Source of the DNA: Umbellularia californica
Taxonomy: Eukaryota; Streptophyta; Magnoliopsida; Laurales; Lauraceae
Length of the DNA: 64,000 nt
Direction: 5' to 3'
Assembly: GCA_028538565.1 (NCBI GenBank)
Contig: JAPQWN010000001.1
Location: 14,580,001 to 14,644,000, forward strand
Below the pieces are notes generated by a model. That model was not told where the DNA came from. It searched no databases and worked only from the letters and a program-made list of their open reading frames with translations. Below, in pieces: positions 53,155 to 64,000 of this stretch. Each line of letters opens with the position of its first letter. Position 1 is the stretch's first letter. Both the position numbers and the translations under genes were made by a program.

Positions 53155-54634
53155 TATATATATGAAAATTCTCAAAAATAGGATCTCAATTTATTTACCT
53201 TTTTTCAGGAAATTGTGTAGGAGATTGAATTTGACATAGAGAGAAAGAATCATAGAGATATCAATTTCTTGGATGAGTTCTTGGACGTGCATATCCAATT
53301 TTCATAAGAGGGCCCCACTAATAAATTTTGTTTCCTCCTTCTAAGGTAAGAATTTGGAATTTTTAGGAGCTAGACAACAAATGGGGAAAAAATTGAAACT
53401 TTTCAAATACTTTTGCATTTATATATTTATTGACAAGATTTTCTAAATGTTTTCCATTAGGACCTCCAAATTTAAAAATTGCCGTAAAATATCATGAGAA
53501 ATCCCTGCCCCACAGCAATCCTCCACATTTTTTTACCAGACAAATTCTCAAGAGCCAAAAAAAAAAAAGACACCAAAGGTTAGAAGTTTTTAAATATCCA
53601 TAGACTTTATGTTTCATATTTTATAATATTACTGGCACTTCAAGGCCCACGTCCAACGCAAGCCTTTAATTCATAAAAGGAAAACTTAATTTAAATTGAA
53701 AGTAGGCACCAAGTAAACGAAAAAAACCTACATTAACATATAAATAAATATATATATATAAGAAATTTAAGATTGGTTACCATATTTTGGAGAACCTCAT
53801 ATACCTTTATGTCTTCCCATTCATGAGGGGTGGATATTTGATAGAGAGAGGTTAGTTGAAAATAAATTTAAATATAAATAAGAAGTAATTGTTGATCAAA
53901 TGCATATGGAAGGTATGTGATTTTTTTTTTATAAAGAAATACCAAAGGTTAGAATTTTAGATATCCATAGACTTTCTGTTTCAAATTTTAGAATATTATT
54001 GAAACAAAAAAATAGAGACCTAGTTGTTACTCTGACCACCACTATAACCACAGCCAGGTTTAAAAAACTCAATACCGAAAATTTACTCAGATTTCTATAA
54101 TCATTTGTTTCCTTTGACAAATTACTTTCCCTTTACGAACTCTATGTTTTCACTTCTATCTTCTTCCTTTGCAACCGGTGGCCCACCATCATAGTCTTTA
54201 ATTTCTGCCTTTGTAACCTCCAGTTCTTTTTCTTTCTTCAACTTCGAGGCTCATGATATGTTATGGCCACCTCAGTATCTAAAATCCATTAAATACTTAT
54301 GGCTTGTTTCTTTACTAGAATTCCTGACAAAAATTTGAAGGAATTTTTGGAAATGAGGTAACATCTTGTCCCATGCCATTTGAAATTCAATGTTTCTTTC
54401 CCCATAATCCTAAATTCCAGCCACCTAAAAAGTCTCAACTGACCATTGGAGTTTCTGAAATTCTGTTCTTTATGCTTCTAGTTGGAATTCCAAATGCTCC
54501 ACCAAAAAAAAAAAAAAAAGAATTTGGAAATCCACTAGAGGTGGACAGGTTTTGAAAAAAAAGGGCAAGAGCTGCTTGGACAAGAGTTCATAGACTCTGG
54601 TAACATTTTTGAAACTTTTGTTACCAACTCCAGT
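53155..54634. other. Intergenic; direct repeat and a sequence related to the CACTA target site
   Basis: ACCAAAGGTTAGAA with ATCCATAGACTTT occurs near 53573 and again near 53941, two direct repeats of about 60 bp. 54180-54300 (CTTTGTAACCTCC, TTTCTTCAACTTC, CATGATAT, AAAATCCATTAAA) resembles the two flanks of the CACTA element joined together. No gene seen. Confidence 0.5.
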
Positions 54635-55356
54635 AAAAAGGGAAAGTGCCCTCACCCTATGGTGAGCACATGAATGTTTCCCTATAAATTTGGAGAATAT
54701 TCATGTGCATCCATTCCTCACCATAGGGTGAGGGACACTTTCATAAATGGTAATTTTCAAGTACATAGGGTGAGATACACTTCTTTATTTTCATGTGTAA
54801 AAAGGGAAAGTGTCCTCACCCCCTATGGTGAGTGATAGATGCACATGAATGTTCCCCTATAAGTTTGGAGAATATTCATGTGCATCAATCCCTCATCATA
54901 GGGTGAGGGACACTTTCATAAATGGTAATTTTCAAGTATAAAAGTGAATTTTTAAGTACATAGGTTGAGATACACTTCCTTGTCTTCATGTGTAAAAAGG
55001 GAAAGTGCCCTCACCCTATGGTGAGTGATAGGTGCACATGAATGTTCCCTTATAAATTTGGAGAACATTCATGTGCATCCATTCCTCACCATAGGGTGAG
55101 GGACACTTTCATAAATGGTAATTTTCAAGTACATAGGGTGAGATACACTTCTTTATTTTCATGTGTAAAAAGGGAAAGTGTCCTCACCCCATATGGTGAG
55201 TGATAGATGCACATGAATGTTCCCCTATAAGTTTGGAGAATATCCATGTGCATCAATCCCTCACCCTACACTTCCTTGTCTTCATGTGTAAAAAGGGAAA
55301 GTGCCCTCACCCTATGGTGAGTGATAGATGCACGTGAATGTTCCCCTATAAGTTTA
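54635..55356. repeat. Tandem array of hairpin-forming repeats, about 4.5 units
   Basis: GGGAAAGTGYCCTCACC starts units near 54640, 54804, 54999, 55172 and 55295 (spacing 164, 195, 173 and 123 bp). Within a unit, CTCACCCTATGGTGAG and CACATGAATGTT on the left pair with AATATTCATGTG and CTCACCATAGGGTGAG, then GGACACTTTC, on the right, giving a hairpin of about 95 nt with a 20-25 nt loop. The fourth unit has lost most of its right arm and the fifth is cut short. The array ends about 250 bp past the stop of the U-box gene. It could be a tandemly amplified MITE or a small-RNA source; no data choose. Confidence 0.85.
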
Positions 55357-55609
55357 AGGGGAAGTAGATCTTAAAAGAAAACAAGGTAGGGTGGAAGAGG
55401 AGTCATGATAGAGAAAGGACAAGATATGGGTATTCAAGTACTTAATAAACAAATATGATCTCATATTATATATTTGTTTCTCATACATATGCTTTGACAA
55501 TTAATCTGACTTAGCGCCCAAATGTTCCCATTGTATCAAACCTATAAAACAACAAAGAAATTAAAAGAACAAAACATTTAAAAAAAAAAAAAAACCATTC
55601 TAGTCTTTT

Positions 55610-56827
55610 TCAAAGTAGCATCTTGAACATGAAGCAAGGTGACTTGTTCCATGTCATGAAATGCAATCCTAATATCTCCTTAGCCATCAACTTCACCTTT
55701 CTACTCCCCATTCCTTGCACCACCATACACACTTTAGCAGCCCCACCCACCTCCACCATCTCCTCTGCAACACCCCCACTCCCACAAAACCTACACACCT
55801 TCAACAACAACTCCACAGCGCTTTCATTGGCCACCTCCGACACCGTCAATATCTTCGACGACACTGCTGCCACACTCGCTGGGTGAGCCAAAAATGACTC
55901 ACGCCCTTCGGCCCTCCCACACATGATCTCAAGTACTCTCAGCATCATCTCGCACCGTCGCCTTTCATTGATCTCTGCTAGCAACTCCACTAGTACTGCA
56001 ACAACACCTGCTTCCACTGCCATGGCAATGTTATTCGGGAACTGTGTTACCTTTAATAAGATCGAAAGCGCCGCTTTGGCTGCGCGGTTTGAGTTCTGAT
56101 CTTTTAATATCTCGACGAGGCCGTCGAAGAGCTCGGATTTCAGCCCTGTTTTGTACATGTCATGCGCCACCTTGAAGATAGATTTTAGGAGGAGGGAAGC
56201 ATGGATTCTAGCTTGATAGCTTCCCCTTTGCATTACCATTGAGAGCACTTGTATGATCTTTCCATGTTGATCTTCTGACACCCTCTTCAATGCCTCAGGT
56301 GATGGTTTGACAAGGTACAAAACATTCATGGCCTCTTCTGTCGTTGATAAACCGTTGCTGAATTCTGAGATCTCATATGGGTCTTTGTTGGTGATTAGAA
56401 ACGCCATTAGAGAGACAAGACCCGCTTCTTCAGCGTACCTTCTGCTGTCTTCGTTCTCCTGGATCATGGAACTGATCTTTCTGAGAGCTTTAATCTTATG
56501 TGATTGGGGTTCTCTAACTTCATTAACTAACTTTCTGAACATGTCGATGTCGAACGTGGGTCTGGGCGACTCGACCACAGAGATGATTTTCGACGAGTTT
56601 TCGATGCGCCATGATTGGATCAGTCGAAGAAGAGTGCTGTTTGGGGTGAGATTGCGATCTGTAAGAGGCTGTTTCGTGACGGGACATGTGCTGTGATTGT
56701 ATGTGAATAGCCATCGATTGATGCTCTCTCGATCGTATGAGATGCCAGTTGAGAGGGTGACTGGGTCCTTCATGATCTGCAGCGAGATGGGGCAGATGAA
56801 GAAGGGAGGAATTTCAGGACCTTCCAT
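55610..56827 (-). CDS. U-box E3 ubiquitin-protein ligase, PUB20-24 type
   Basis: A single uninterrupted frame of 405 codons. The U-box is at residues about 7-80: FFICPISLQIMKDPVTLSTG, ISYDRESINRWL, CPVTKQPLTDRNLTPN, LLRLIQSW. It binds the E2 enzyme and carries ubiquitin to targets. Residues about 100-390 form armadillo-like helical repeats that would bind substrate (AALSILLKVTQFPNNIAMAV, LAEINERRRCEMMLRVLEIM, VELLLKVCRFCGSGG). Length, lack of introns and order match the plant PUB20-24 group; known Arabidopsis members PUB22-24 restrain immune signalling and PUB22/23 act in drought responses. The exact orthologue is not decided. The start is clear: the U-box begins a few residues after ATG, with a TATA box 82-89 nt upstream. 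It looks functional. Confidence 0.95.
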   Translation of the reverse strand: MEGPEIPPFFICPISLQIMKDPVTLSTGISYDRESINRWLFTYNHSTCPVTKQPLTDRNLTPNSTLLRLIQSWRIENSSKIISVVESPRPTFDIDMFRKLVNEVREPQSHKIKALRKISSMIQENEDSRRYAEEAGLVSLMAFLITNKDPYEISEFSNGLSTTEEAMNVLYLVKPSPEALKRVSEDQHGKIIQVLSMVMQRGSYQARIHASLLLKSIFKVAHDMYKTGLKSELFDGLVEILKDQNSNRAAKAALSILLKVTQFPNNIAMAVEAGVVAVLVELLAEINERRRCEMMLRVLEIMCGRAEGRESFLAHPASVAAVSSKILTVSEVANESAVELLLKVCRFCGSGGVAEEMVEVGGAAKVCMVVQGMGSRKVKLMAKEILGLHFMTWNKSPCFMFKMLL

Positions 56828-56908
56828 TTCTTTTCTTTGGATGACTCTTCAACAGAAAGAAGAAGAACCCAGAAAGCCAAGTGATTAGAAACTAACGTGG
56901 AGAAGTGC

Positions 56909-56916
56909 TTATATAG
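56909..56916 (-). promoter_or_regulatory. TATA box of the U-box gene
   Basis: CTATATAA on the minus strand, 82-89 nt before the ATG at 56827, in a CT-rich stretch. Predicted transcription start near 56880. Confidence 0.7.
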
Positions 56917-56978
56917 AGAGAGAAAAAAAAGAGGAAGGGATGAGACAATGATGTCTGTGCTGGATTTCTACTTTGGGG

Positions 56979-57131
56979 GGTCAAAGAAAATGAGATTGGA
57001 CAATGAGATGATGACTGAAACCACAAAAGATGCAAAACTCATTCATGACAGATCCCTTTTACAGCGTGCGTGAGGGAGAGAGTGAGAGATTTTGCTATTG
57101 CTTGGTCACTCCTCTATAATGGTTTTTGACC
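56979..57131. promoter_or_regulatory. W-box-like motifs upstream of the U-box gene
   Basis: TTGACC occurs at 56984-56979 (minus strand) and at 57126-57131 (plus strand), within 305 bp of the start codon. TTGAC(C/T) is the core bound by WRKY factors. This would suit a defence-induced PUB gene, but short motifs are common by chance. Confidence 0.4.
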
Positions 57132-57135
57132 TTGG

Positions 57136-58559
57136 AATAAGATTTTGAACTGCATCATATAAAGTTATATTCCTCCTTTTTTTTAGGGATGTTTCTTTAA
57201 ATAGTATATTTTTTTCTCTGGCAAATACTCACAATATCCTTCAATTGCAAGTCAACTTCCAATTGAGGATCACCTATTTGGACCAGTCATACGCTACAGC
57301 TAGCATGTTCATCATAAGTATAGACACTGATATAGAAATAGAAAAAAAATTACATATATTATAGTCATTTGAGCTTTGACCACTGCATTTTAAGTAATTT
57401 GGTCTAGACTTTTGTAGGAATATTTGTAAATCAATCACTTTCTATACCTGCTAGTGTAACTAATGGTGGGCACAGCACTGGTGCATTAAAGATGATCTTT
57501 GACCATGAATTTTGTGCATTAAGATGATCTGGACTTCTAAGTTTAAGTCCTGAAAATCTAATGACTGCATATAGTGCTGATTAATTGTTATTAAATCCAA
57601 AAGAAGCAGATTGGGATTATTACCATCTTGGATCAAATGGTAGATTTTGTGTGGTCGGATTGGAGCAAGAGGAGATGTGAGAGATGGTACTACGGTAGAT
57701 TTTAGTGGACCCTGATATAATTGGGATAGGGCTTTGATGATAATGATGATGTCAGTAAGATGTTAGTGGACCCAAACAAAAGTGGGTGGGTCAACTTGTC
57801 GTTTTCGTAAACTTGATTGACCACGTGTCCTAAATGGACAGATGCCAACCCCAACCAGACTGTGACATCTCATTTAGTTTTGGCTGACGTGGCAAATGGT
57901 GGTCAAATAGTTTTGTGGTCCCCCTCCTCAAAGTTACTCGTTGACTTCTCTAGCCATGTCTATAGCCAACGAATCAGGGATGGTTCATTGGAAGTGATTT
58001 TTTTGTGGGGATCTTCCTAATCCAATTCCATGATAATTTATCTCAAAAGATGAATTCACCGAAAAGGATAGATTGAAATCGAACCAATTACAATGAAGAA
58101 ACAGAGGCCAACCAATTCAGCTAAAGAAAGCAAGAAAAAGGGGTGAACAATGGAGCAATGAAAAACCAAACAAAATCCCAATAGATTGTTTTGGCCATTG
58201 GAGGCTTTCCAATCCTTTATGCTGGACTAATCCCGCTGAGTCCAGAGGGAAGCCGGGTAAACACCCCTGTGGCCCCAAGATGATAGCATTGATGAACTCC
58301 ATCTTGGCCGAAAGAGAGAGGAGCCGTGGTCCTCATCACTCGGCCAACCTCTTGGGGTTACAAAATCCCAATAGATAAATAAGGTGAATGTGAGAGACGG
58401 CTAATCAAAACACGAAACCCTCCTAGGTATAACTAAAAAAAATCCCACCACCCTAGAGTTCAAAACCTAAGGTGACCGACCACTTTATGGAGTCTAGGTG
58501 GGTCACGGCTAAGGGTTTTTTTTTTTTTTTTTTCCTGTTTCCCCAACTATGGGGCAACA
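57136..58559. other. Intergenic, no gene recognised
   Basis: 57200-57800 is AT-rich. 57817-58020 has an unrecognised 67-codon frame. 58120-58350 is GC-richer (CCCGCTGAGTCCAGAGGGAA) and looks like part of a dispersed repeat I cannot name. Confidence 0.4.
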
Positions 58560-58725
58560 CCCCTTGAGTGAGGGTAGTATACCTCAAGTGAGGCGATGGA
58601 GCCCTCAAGTGACGTGACAAACTAGTGGAGGAAGATGACATGCCCAATGTTCAAATTCTGGCCAATCAGGTGAGAACTGCCCCCTCTTACCAGTGAGGTA
58701 AGAGGCTGTTCTCAAGTCACGACTA
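58560..58725 (+). repeat. Unclassified dispersed repeat, copy 2 (related to 11470-11700)
   Basis: Short tandem CTCAAGTGA-type motifs, then AATGTTCAAATTCTG, AGGTGAGAACTG and CCAGTGAGGTAAGAGG ending in TGTTCTCAAG, in the same order as the copy near 11.6 kb. Confidence 0.5.
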
Positions 58726-59290
58726 GGGTTAAGTCCCTATTTTGATCTCATTTTATATTTTGACGCGTTCCATCACCATTGCCCTTGGTTTTCAAGATGT
58801 GAATGCATAGGAGTTGTGGAAGCCCCTTTCGGGCTTTTTCCATGGCCAATGTGGGGTGACTACCCCCAAAGCCCAATGTGTGGGTCCAGCCTTGTCCACT
58901 TGGAGTTCCAATTCGTTACGGCTTATTTAGCATTTGAAATGCTGCAATTCTAATAATTTTAAAAACTGGTTATGACTTTTTAGGTGGGTTACAAGGGTTG
59001 GAACTTAAAATCTCAACAAATGAAACAATGACATTTAAAATAGTTAGGGGACAACCATCATATCAATGTTAAAAATTCATAATTCCTATTCATAATGTAC
59101 TTCTTTATTTTGATTTTGATATTTCTCACCTTGAGTTTGTTTTAATTTCTTAATTCATATAAAATCTTATATTATTTTATTACCTTTTGTTTTCTAATTT
59201 TGAACATTGATGGTCATAAAACTTTATTTTTTTTTATATTATGATTTGAACTATTTATATTTTAAGTTCTTAGCATATATCAATAGTATT

Positions 59291-59580
59291 TAGGGGTGTT
59301 CATGGCCCGGGTCGGGCTAAACCATATCCAGGCCCAGCCTAAGCCTGACACGAGCCGTAAAAGTCAGGTTGGATCCCGCCCATTTAATCAATCGGTCCGG
59401 GTCGAATCGGGCTTTTATCAGTTTTGTGGGCATTCAAGCAGTAATTAAATTATATTACATGCATTCCTTACACGGACCGGACCAGGCCAGACTTTGGGTT
59501 TCTATCACTTAATCCAAGCTATTCCCGATTGTTAAACGGGCCCTAAATACATACTAAAGCCTAGCCCATGAGCACCACTA
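59291..59580. mobile_element. Probable hAT MITE (TAGGGGTGTTCATGG ends)
   Basis: The left end TAGGGGTGTTCATGGCCCGG and reversed right end TAGTGGTGCTCATGGGC are imperfect inverted repeats, with GGCCCGGGTCGGGC-type subterminal sequence, as in abundant plant hAT MITEs. A matching 8-bp target duplication was not found. Confidence 0.5.
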
Positions 59581-59810
59581 AGTGGTACTATGACAACTTA
59601 TTCTTTTTAGGGGTGGCAATTTTGTCCCGCCCCGGCTTGCCCGCTCCGCCCCACGCGGGTTTTCCCCGCCCCGATCCTTAGGTGGGGCGGGGACGGGGAA
59701 TAAAACTATGCCCCGAAGGCGGGGCAGGGCAGGGATGGGTTTGCTCTTTTCCCCGCCCCGCCCAGCCCCGTTACCCCGCCCCGTGTCCCGCCCCGCCATT
59801 AAATAAGTTT

Positions 59811-59912
59811 ATATATATATGTATATGTATGTGTATGTATATATGTATATGTGTGTATATATATGTATATGTATGTGTATGTGTGTGTGTATATATATAT
59901 GTATATGTGTGT
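59811..59912. repeat. (GTATAT)n / (TG)n microsatellite
   Basis: About 100 bp of TATATGTATATGTATGTG-type repeats inside the GC-rich hAT MITE. Confidence 0.85.
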
Positions 59913-59964
59913 AACAATCTTGAATATATTAATAAATTTTAAATAAGGTAAAACATTATAAGAA

Positions 59965-60035
59965 TGAAGTTTGGTCTAGTGGTAAGGCAAACCTCTAGTT
60001 ACTCCTCCACCTAAGTTCGAATCCAAAGTCTTGCG
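59965..60035 (+). mobile_element. tRNA-derived SINE head nested in the hAT MITE
   Basis: TGGTCTAGTGGTAAGG (59972) fits the A box and GTTCGAATCC (60015-60024) the B box of RNA polymerase III promoters, about 43 nt apart as in tRNA-like SINE heads. A full cloverleaf could not be drawn, so a tRNA gene is unlikely. Confidence 0.5.
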
Positions 60036-60183
60036 AGGGGTACTCGCGGGGAAATCGGGGTATGGCGGGGCGGGGACGGGGCATATCAATTACCCCGAAG
60101 GGCGGGGCGGGGCAAGTTCGGGGCGGGGGCGGAGAACCCCAATTCCGTCCCCGATCTGCCCCGTTGCCATCCCTAATTGTTTT

Positions 60184-63100
60184 CCTTTTCCTCTCGAGAT
60201 ATATGGATGCCAGGGGCAGCCAAGCAGCTAGTGAAACAATGGAAGAGTCAACGAGAAGGAATGACAATTGGACATGGTAGATAATTATATCAAGTGATAT
60301 TTAATATGATCATTGGATGAGAGATTTGTGATGATTAACAAACATAAAAATCACTTTCAATCGAGTCATCAGTTAATATCATTCACGCCTAAAATACTCT
60401 CATTGTGCAAACCCAAACATGGATCCGGATCTAGCCCATCAGAGTTGGATGTATTTCAGAGGCTACATAAGCAGACCAAATAAAAGCAGACCCAGGCTGA
60501 AAAAAAGCCCATTGACATAATTGTAATCAAACCCATTAGACTCGGTCAAATTTTTTTTTAATAAGAAGTATTGGGAAACCAGTGTGCTCAATGGATATTT
60601 TAATGGGCCAGGTCAGGCAGGGTGAAGCTTGTGGAAGCCCGGCCATTTAGTTATCTGGCTTGATAAGATCCAGCCGAAAATGCCTGAAACTCAGGCTCTG
60701 GCAGTTGAGATTTGGGCCAGGAGATTAGGCCTGGTACGGCACACTCACCTAAAAAGTAGGATCCAAATCCAGACCATTGAGGGTTGGGCTTTGGCTAACC
60801 CAGCCCATGAGCACCCCCATTGTGCAGTTTGTGCCCCTTTATGGAGTGTGCACTTGCTAAGGTGTGGGTGCTGATGAATTGACACGTTTCACACCATGCA
60901 CACCCCTAAAACTTTGTTGTTAGTTTTATTTTGACCAAGTGAGTCTATATTTATATTTTGTTTCAATAAATTATAATAATAAGATGGAGTTGTTAATATT
61001 GATTTTATGTATGGCTATGTATAGATCAATGGTGTGAACAGTCCAAAGTGCATGTACCATGTGGGTGCCACTCCAATTGTGAATTCATCCTTTTGGATCA
61101 TTTGTATCATTTGAGATTTCATGTGCCCGTTTGATGATGTGTATATATCCTTCCTGTCATTTAATACTAGCATTAGTCGGCTTAATTTGCGATGGCAATA
61201 CGAAAATAATAATTTTTTAAGAAAATAAAATATGGGTAAGGGTAGGAAATTAATATTTGAAAAATGAATAGGAGTTAAGAATTGAAATGGAAGAACAAAC
61301 CTTATTTATATGCTAAAACAGCCATAGATAATTGATAAATGTCACTCATCTAATCACAAAAAAAGTATAACTAAAAGTGTAATGACATAAAATAATAGTA
61401 TGAAGATCTAAAGCCATGATTGACAAATCTCACTCATCTAAATTGCCACTCCAAAAGGATTATAACAAAGTATTAACATGTCATATTCAAGTTAAGTTGT
61501 TTGAGAGTCATAGAATAACGGAAACTAATTAAGTTACATTGGAAGGTCAAATATCGTGTATTAACTTAACTCTATTACATACTACCAATATATTTCGAAA
61601 CTTTTTCCAATTAAGGGACTATAGTTATTCTATCAATGACTTTATGCATAGTTCTTATTAATTATCGTTACTTAAAAGAGTTTGTAAAATTCCCTCACTT
61701 TAGTCATTGGAAGGTGACCTACACATGACCTAAACTTAATATGTTTCAATCAATCCAATTTTATTTTAAATTTATAAGTTTGTAAAAATCTTGTGATAGT
61801 TGTTTATTGGGTCTAGATGAAATCAACTTGAACCCAATCCATTACACTTGGCCCAACTGTGTTTAAATATTTTTTTTTTTGGTTTAATAAAGTCATTACT
61901 ACTGGATTCACCATATAAACAATATCCCGAATTGCATAATCACTACCTTCAAATTAATAGATTTCTTATAATCTATTTATAAATCTAAGTAATTTTGATA
62001 ATTTCTTTCTCAATCACTATTGTATTATATATTAAAGCTGATGATTTTGACTAAGCAAATTTCAATCTTGACCTATAAATTGTAAATTTATATTATTACT
62101 CAATTTTCTCAATTGTTCAATTATTTAAAGGTAATTTTAATTACTTTTTAATTAAATATGGTTAAGATAATTGTCTCCTTTATTTTCGAATCATGTTGAA
62201 CAAAATGGATCTGAAGGAAAAACTCCACACTTCTTGATAAAAAAAAATGCCCATGTCTATAATCAATTTAAAAAGATGATTAGCATACTCTCTATGATTA
62301 TATTGTTCAAAATAATCTTGAGAATTATGAACTTTTAAGTTTTAATTATTATTTTTATTTTGTAAAGGGGGTCTACTTTCTTTCTCATACCCAATAAACC
62401 CAAGTATATCACTCCACTTGAGACTCATCTATAAGATCAATTATTCTTAAAATATTTGATATAAATCAAAAGAAAAGCCAATAACTTGATGTGCACTGAA
62501 TAATATTCAATATCATATATAAAAATTGTATTAACTTATTAGTTCTCATAAGATTTTTTAGTTTTATTACCTTTTATTTTCTAATTTTTTGAATATTGAT
62601 GCTAATAAGATTTTAATTTTAATTAATTAATATATCTAAAACCGACCCATCAATACAATTATGATAATTGTTTGATGCATTTATATGTCCATGCTTTCGA
62701 TATTCGAAATAAACAAGGTAGCTAGATGGTGATTTGGGAAAAAAAAATCCCCATTCTCACCCCCTCTTTAAGCCCTCCATCCATGACATCGTACACAAGT
62801 TTAGAGTAACCAGGTTCCCCTTTCTAGAAACGGTTTTGAGTGTCTCAAACACACCTTCTCCTCTTCAACGTGATCATCCATTCCTCTCTCTCTCTCTCTT
62901 AGCATGCTTCAAAACTCAAAATTCTAACCCATAATACCTCATATTGGGATTGATCTCTTTCTCGAGGTATGTGTTTTTTGTTTTTTTTTTCTTTTCAAAA
63001 TTTCCTTACTGCTGGAGGATTCTCATATGATGTATTTGCTAAATTGTCTAAAGAATATGGATGAGTTTTTCCCATTTTGCAATGTAACACATGATGCAAG

Positions 63101-63245
63101 GGAGGGATATTTCTCAAGTGCATTCAAATGAAATGTTAAGTATTTATGATTTTTCCTGAAAAACAGAGGTCTTTAGTCAACACTACAGCTAGCACAATAT
63201 TTCTTTAGCAGTGCAAATGTATGACTAGGTACATCTCTTGTCATG
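60184..63245. other. Intergenic, no gene recognised
   Basis: 60590-60830 contains GGCCAGGTCAGGCAGGG and CCAGCCCATGAGCACCCCC, probably an eroded hAT MITE. The rest is AT-rich. 62883-62900 is a (TC)n run, and 62940-62970 could be a leader exon with donor GAG|GTATGTG, but nothing supports a gene. Confidence 0.4.
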
Positions 63246-63530
63246 CTAGACTGGTGAAAAGCCCCGTGCTTAGCATGGGCAACGTAATTCACAATATTAT
63301 AAAGTAAAAAATGTTATAAAAAAAAGACTTTGTAAATAGAGTGGGAAAGATGTAGAGAGTAAAGGGTAGAGAACGAATACATAGAGAAAATGAAATGATG
63401 CATTAAAATGTTAAAAGCATATCGAGAAGAGGAAAGGAGCGGAGAGAAATGAGGAGTTTCAGTATTAAAGAGTCATAAAGGAAGAGCTTCAGTAGTAATT
63501 AAAGAGGGTTTAAAAATGGATAGGGTAGAA
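63246..63530 (-). mobile_element. Possible Helitron 3' end, second example
   Basis: On the minus strand the hairpin GCCCATGCTAAGCACGGGGC is followed by TTTTCACCAGT and CTAG. The arrangement resembles 17546-17700, and both are followed on the plus strand by purine-rich GAAAG and GTAGAG sequence. The base after CTAG is not T, so the exact end is uncertain. Confidence 0.3.
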
Positions 63531-63934
63531 TCAATTTGTTAAAAGAAGGGGTCAAAACAAAATTCACAAGGTCCAAATCGAATTGTAGTTAATCTCTGAT
63601 TTCTCAGTTTGCTTTACAGTTGATCAATTCCATATATTATATATTCATTTGAGTTTAGTTTTATTTTAAAATGGTTGTCATAGAAAATTAATAAGTATAT
63701 AGGAAATCATATAAAATAGTTATTTCAAAAGTTTGATCATCCATGCTTAAAGTATAATGCATAAGTATGAAAATAATAACAACAGTATTTATAGGGGCCA
63801 ATATTTTAAAAATATAGTTATTTTTATAAATACATCGTAGATAAATTCCAACTCACGGTCAATATTCCAAAATGGGGATGGGTCCCCTCCTCATTAACTG
63901 ATTTTAAGTTTTTGTTGATAATTATTAACAAAAA
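63531..63934. other. AT-rich intergenic sequence, nothing recognised
   Basis: No coding frame, repeat boundary or RNA gene could be supported here. Confidence 0.5.
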
Positions 63935-64000
63935 GATGTTCTATGGTATAGTGGTAGGGTTGCTCATTTGAAATCCATATTGTCCTGAGTTCAATTCTTG
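63935..64000 (+). mobile_element. tRNA-derived SINE head, cut by the window edge
   Basis: GGTATAGTGGTAGGG (63945) fits an A box and GAGTTCAATTC (63987) a B box, 42 nt apart. The rest lies outside the window, so a diverged tRNA gene cannot be fully excluded. Confidence 0.45.

Larger units (their letters stand above)
59600..60183. mobile_element. GC-rich hAT MITE with 8-bp target duplication
   Basis: The element 59608-60175 has ends TAGGGGTGGCAATTTTG and, reversed, TAGGGATGGCAACGGGG. It is flanked by ATTCTTTT (59600-59607) and ATTGTTTT (60176-60183), one mismatch in 8. GGGGCGGGG and CCCCGCCCC fill both arms. The middle holds a microsatellite and a SINE-like sequence. The long frames read across it are artefacts of GC-rich repeats. 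Confidence 0.8.

Noticed and set aside
58117..58302. Possible rRNA-related fragment (CCCGCTGAGTCCAGAGGGAA)
   Set aside because: Only a short resemblance; the surrounding bases do not continue as rRNA.
59965..60035. tRNA gene
   Set aside because: A and B boxes are present but acceptor and anticodon stems do not pair; it fits a SINE head better.
62760..62970. Leader exon of a gene to the right
   Set aside because: A possible GT donor after a CT-rich stretch, but no acceptor, coding exon or TATA box follows in the remaining kilobase.

Overview
The window is nuclear DNA of a flowering plant. It is AT-rich and gene-poor, with GT-AG introns, plant-only gene families (PUB-type U-box E3 ligase, F-box/FBD protein, HAK/KUP potassium transporter) and dense plant transposons. 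The species cannot be named from the sequence. Nothing bacterial, organellar or viral is seen.

The only intact-looking host gene is an intronless U-box E3 ligase at 55610-56827 (-). The exons of an unidentified spliced gene run off the left edge (53-1326, -). A decaying F-box/FBD-LRR gene lies at 35291-37260 (-). Almost everything else is mobile or repeated DNA.

Layout. 1-17.5 kb: intergenic DNA with hairpin MITEs, a Mutator-like element with 9-bp target duplication (5216-6284), a hAT remnant that keeps a piece of transposase (7962-8722) and dispersed repeats. 18.26-26.95 kb: a complete non-autonomous CACTA element with ATA target duplications and subterminal arrays. It carries intron-containing pieces of at least four host genes (Ran GTPase, HAK/KUP, MSH4 and an LRR receptor kinase), all in the same orientation: a Pack-CACTA. 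27.4-35.4 kb: nested inverted duplications, including a palindrome of about 4.7 kb centred near 30.92 kb, with four alternating copies of a decayed Myb/SANT-like gene that has an acidic tail. An Ac-like hAT element (33214-34783) split one arm later. 35.3-37.3 kb: the F-box/FBD pseudogene, whose 3' end was copied into those duplications. 37.7-42.3 kb: a duplicated segment, one copy interrupted by a second hAT element (40207-41902). 42664-53149: a young Ty3/gypsy element of the Tat type (LTRs 3 mismatches in 509 bp by eye) with gag, pol with two RNase H domains, and a spliced antisense gene with its own TATA box. 54.6-55.4 kb: a tandem array of hairpin repeats just past the 3' end of the U-box gene. 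57-64 kb: intergenic, with a GC-rich hAT MITE holding a nested tRNA-derived SINE, a possible Helitron end, and a SINE cut by the window edge.

There are no operons. The window records serial transposon nesting, gene-fragment capture and inverted duplication around one ubiquitin-ligase gene. All boundaries, splice sites and identities were read by eye; family names rest on remembered motifs, not searches.
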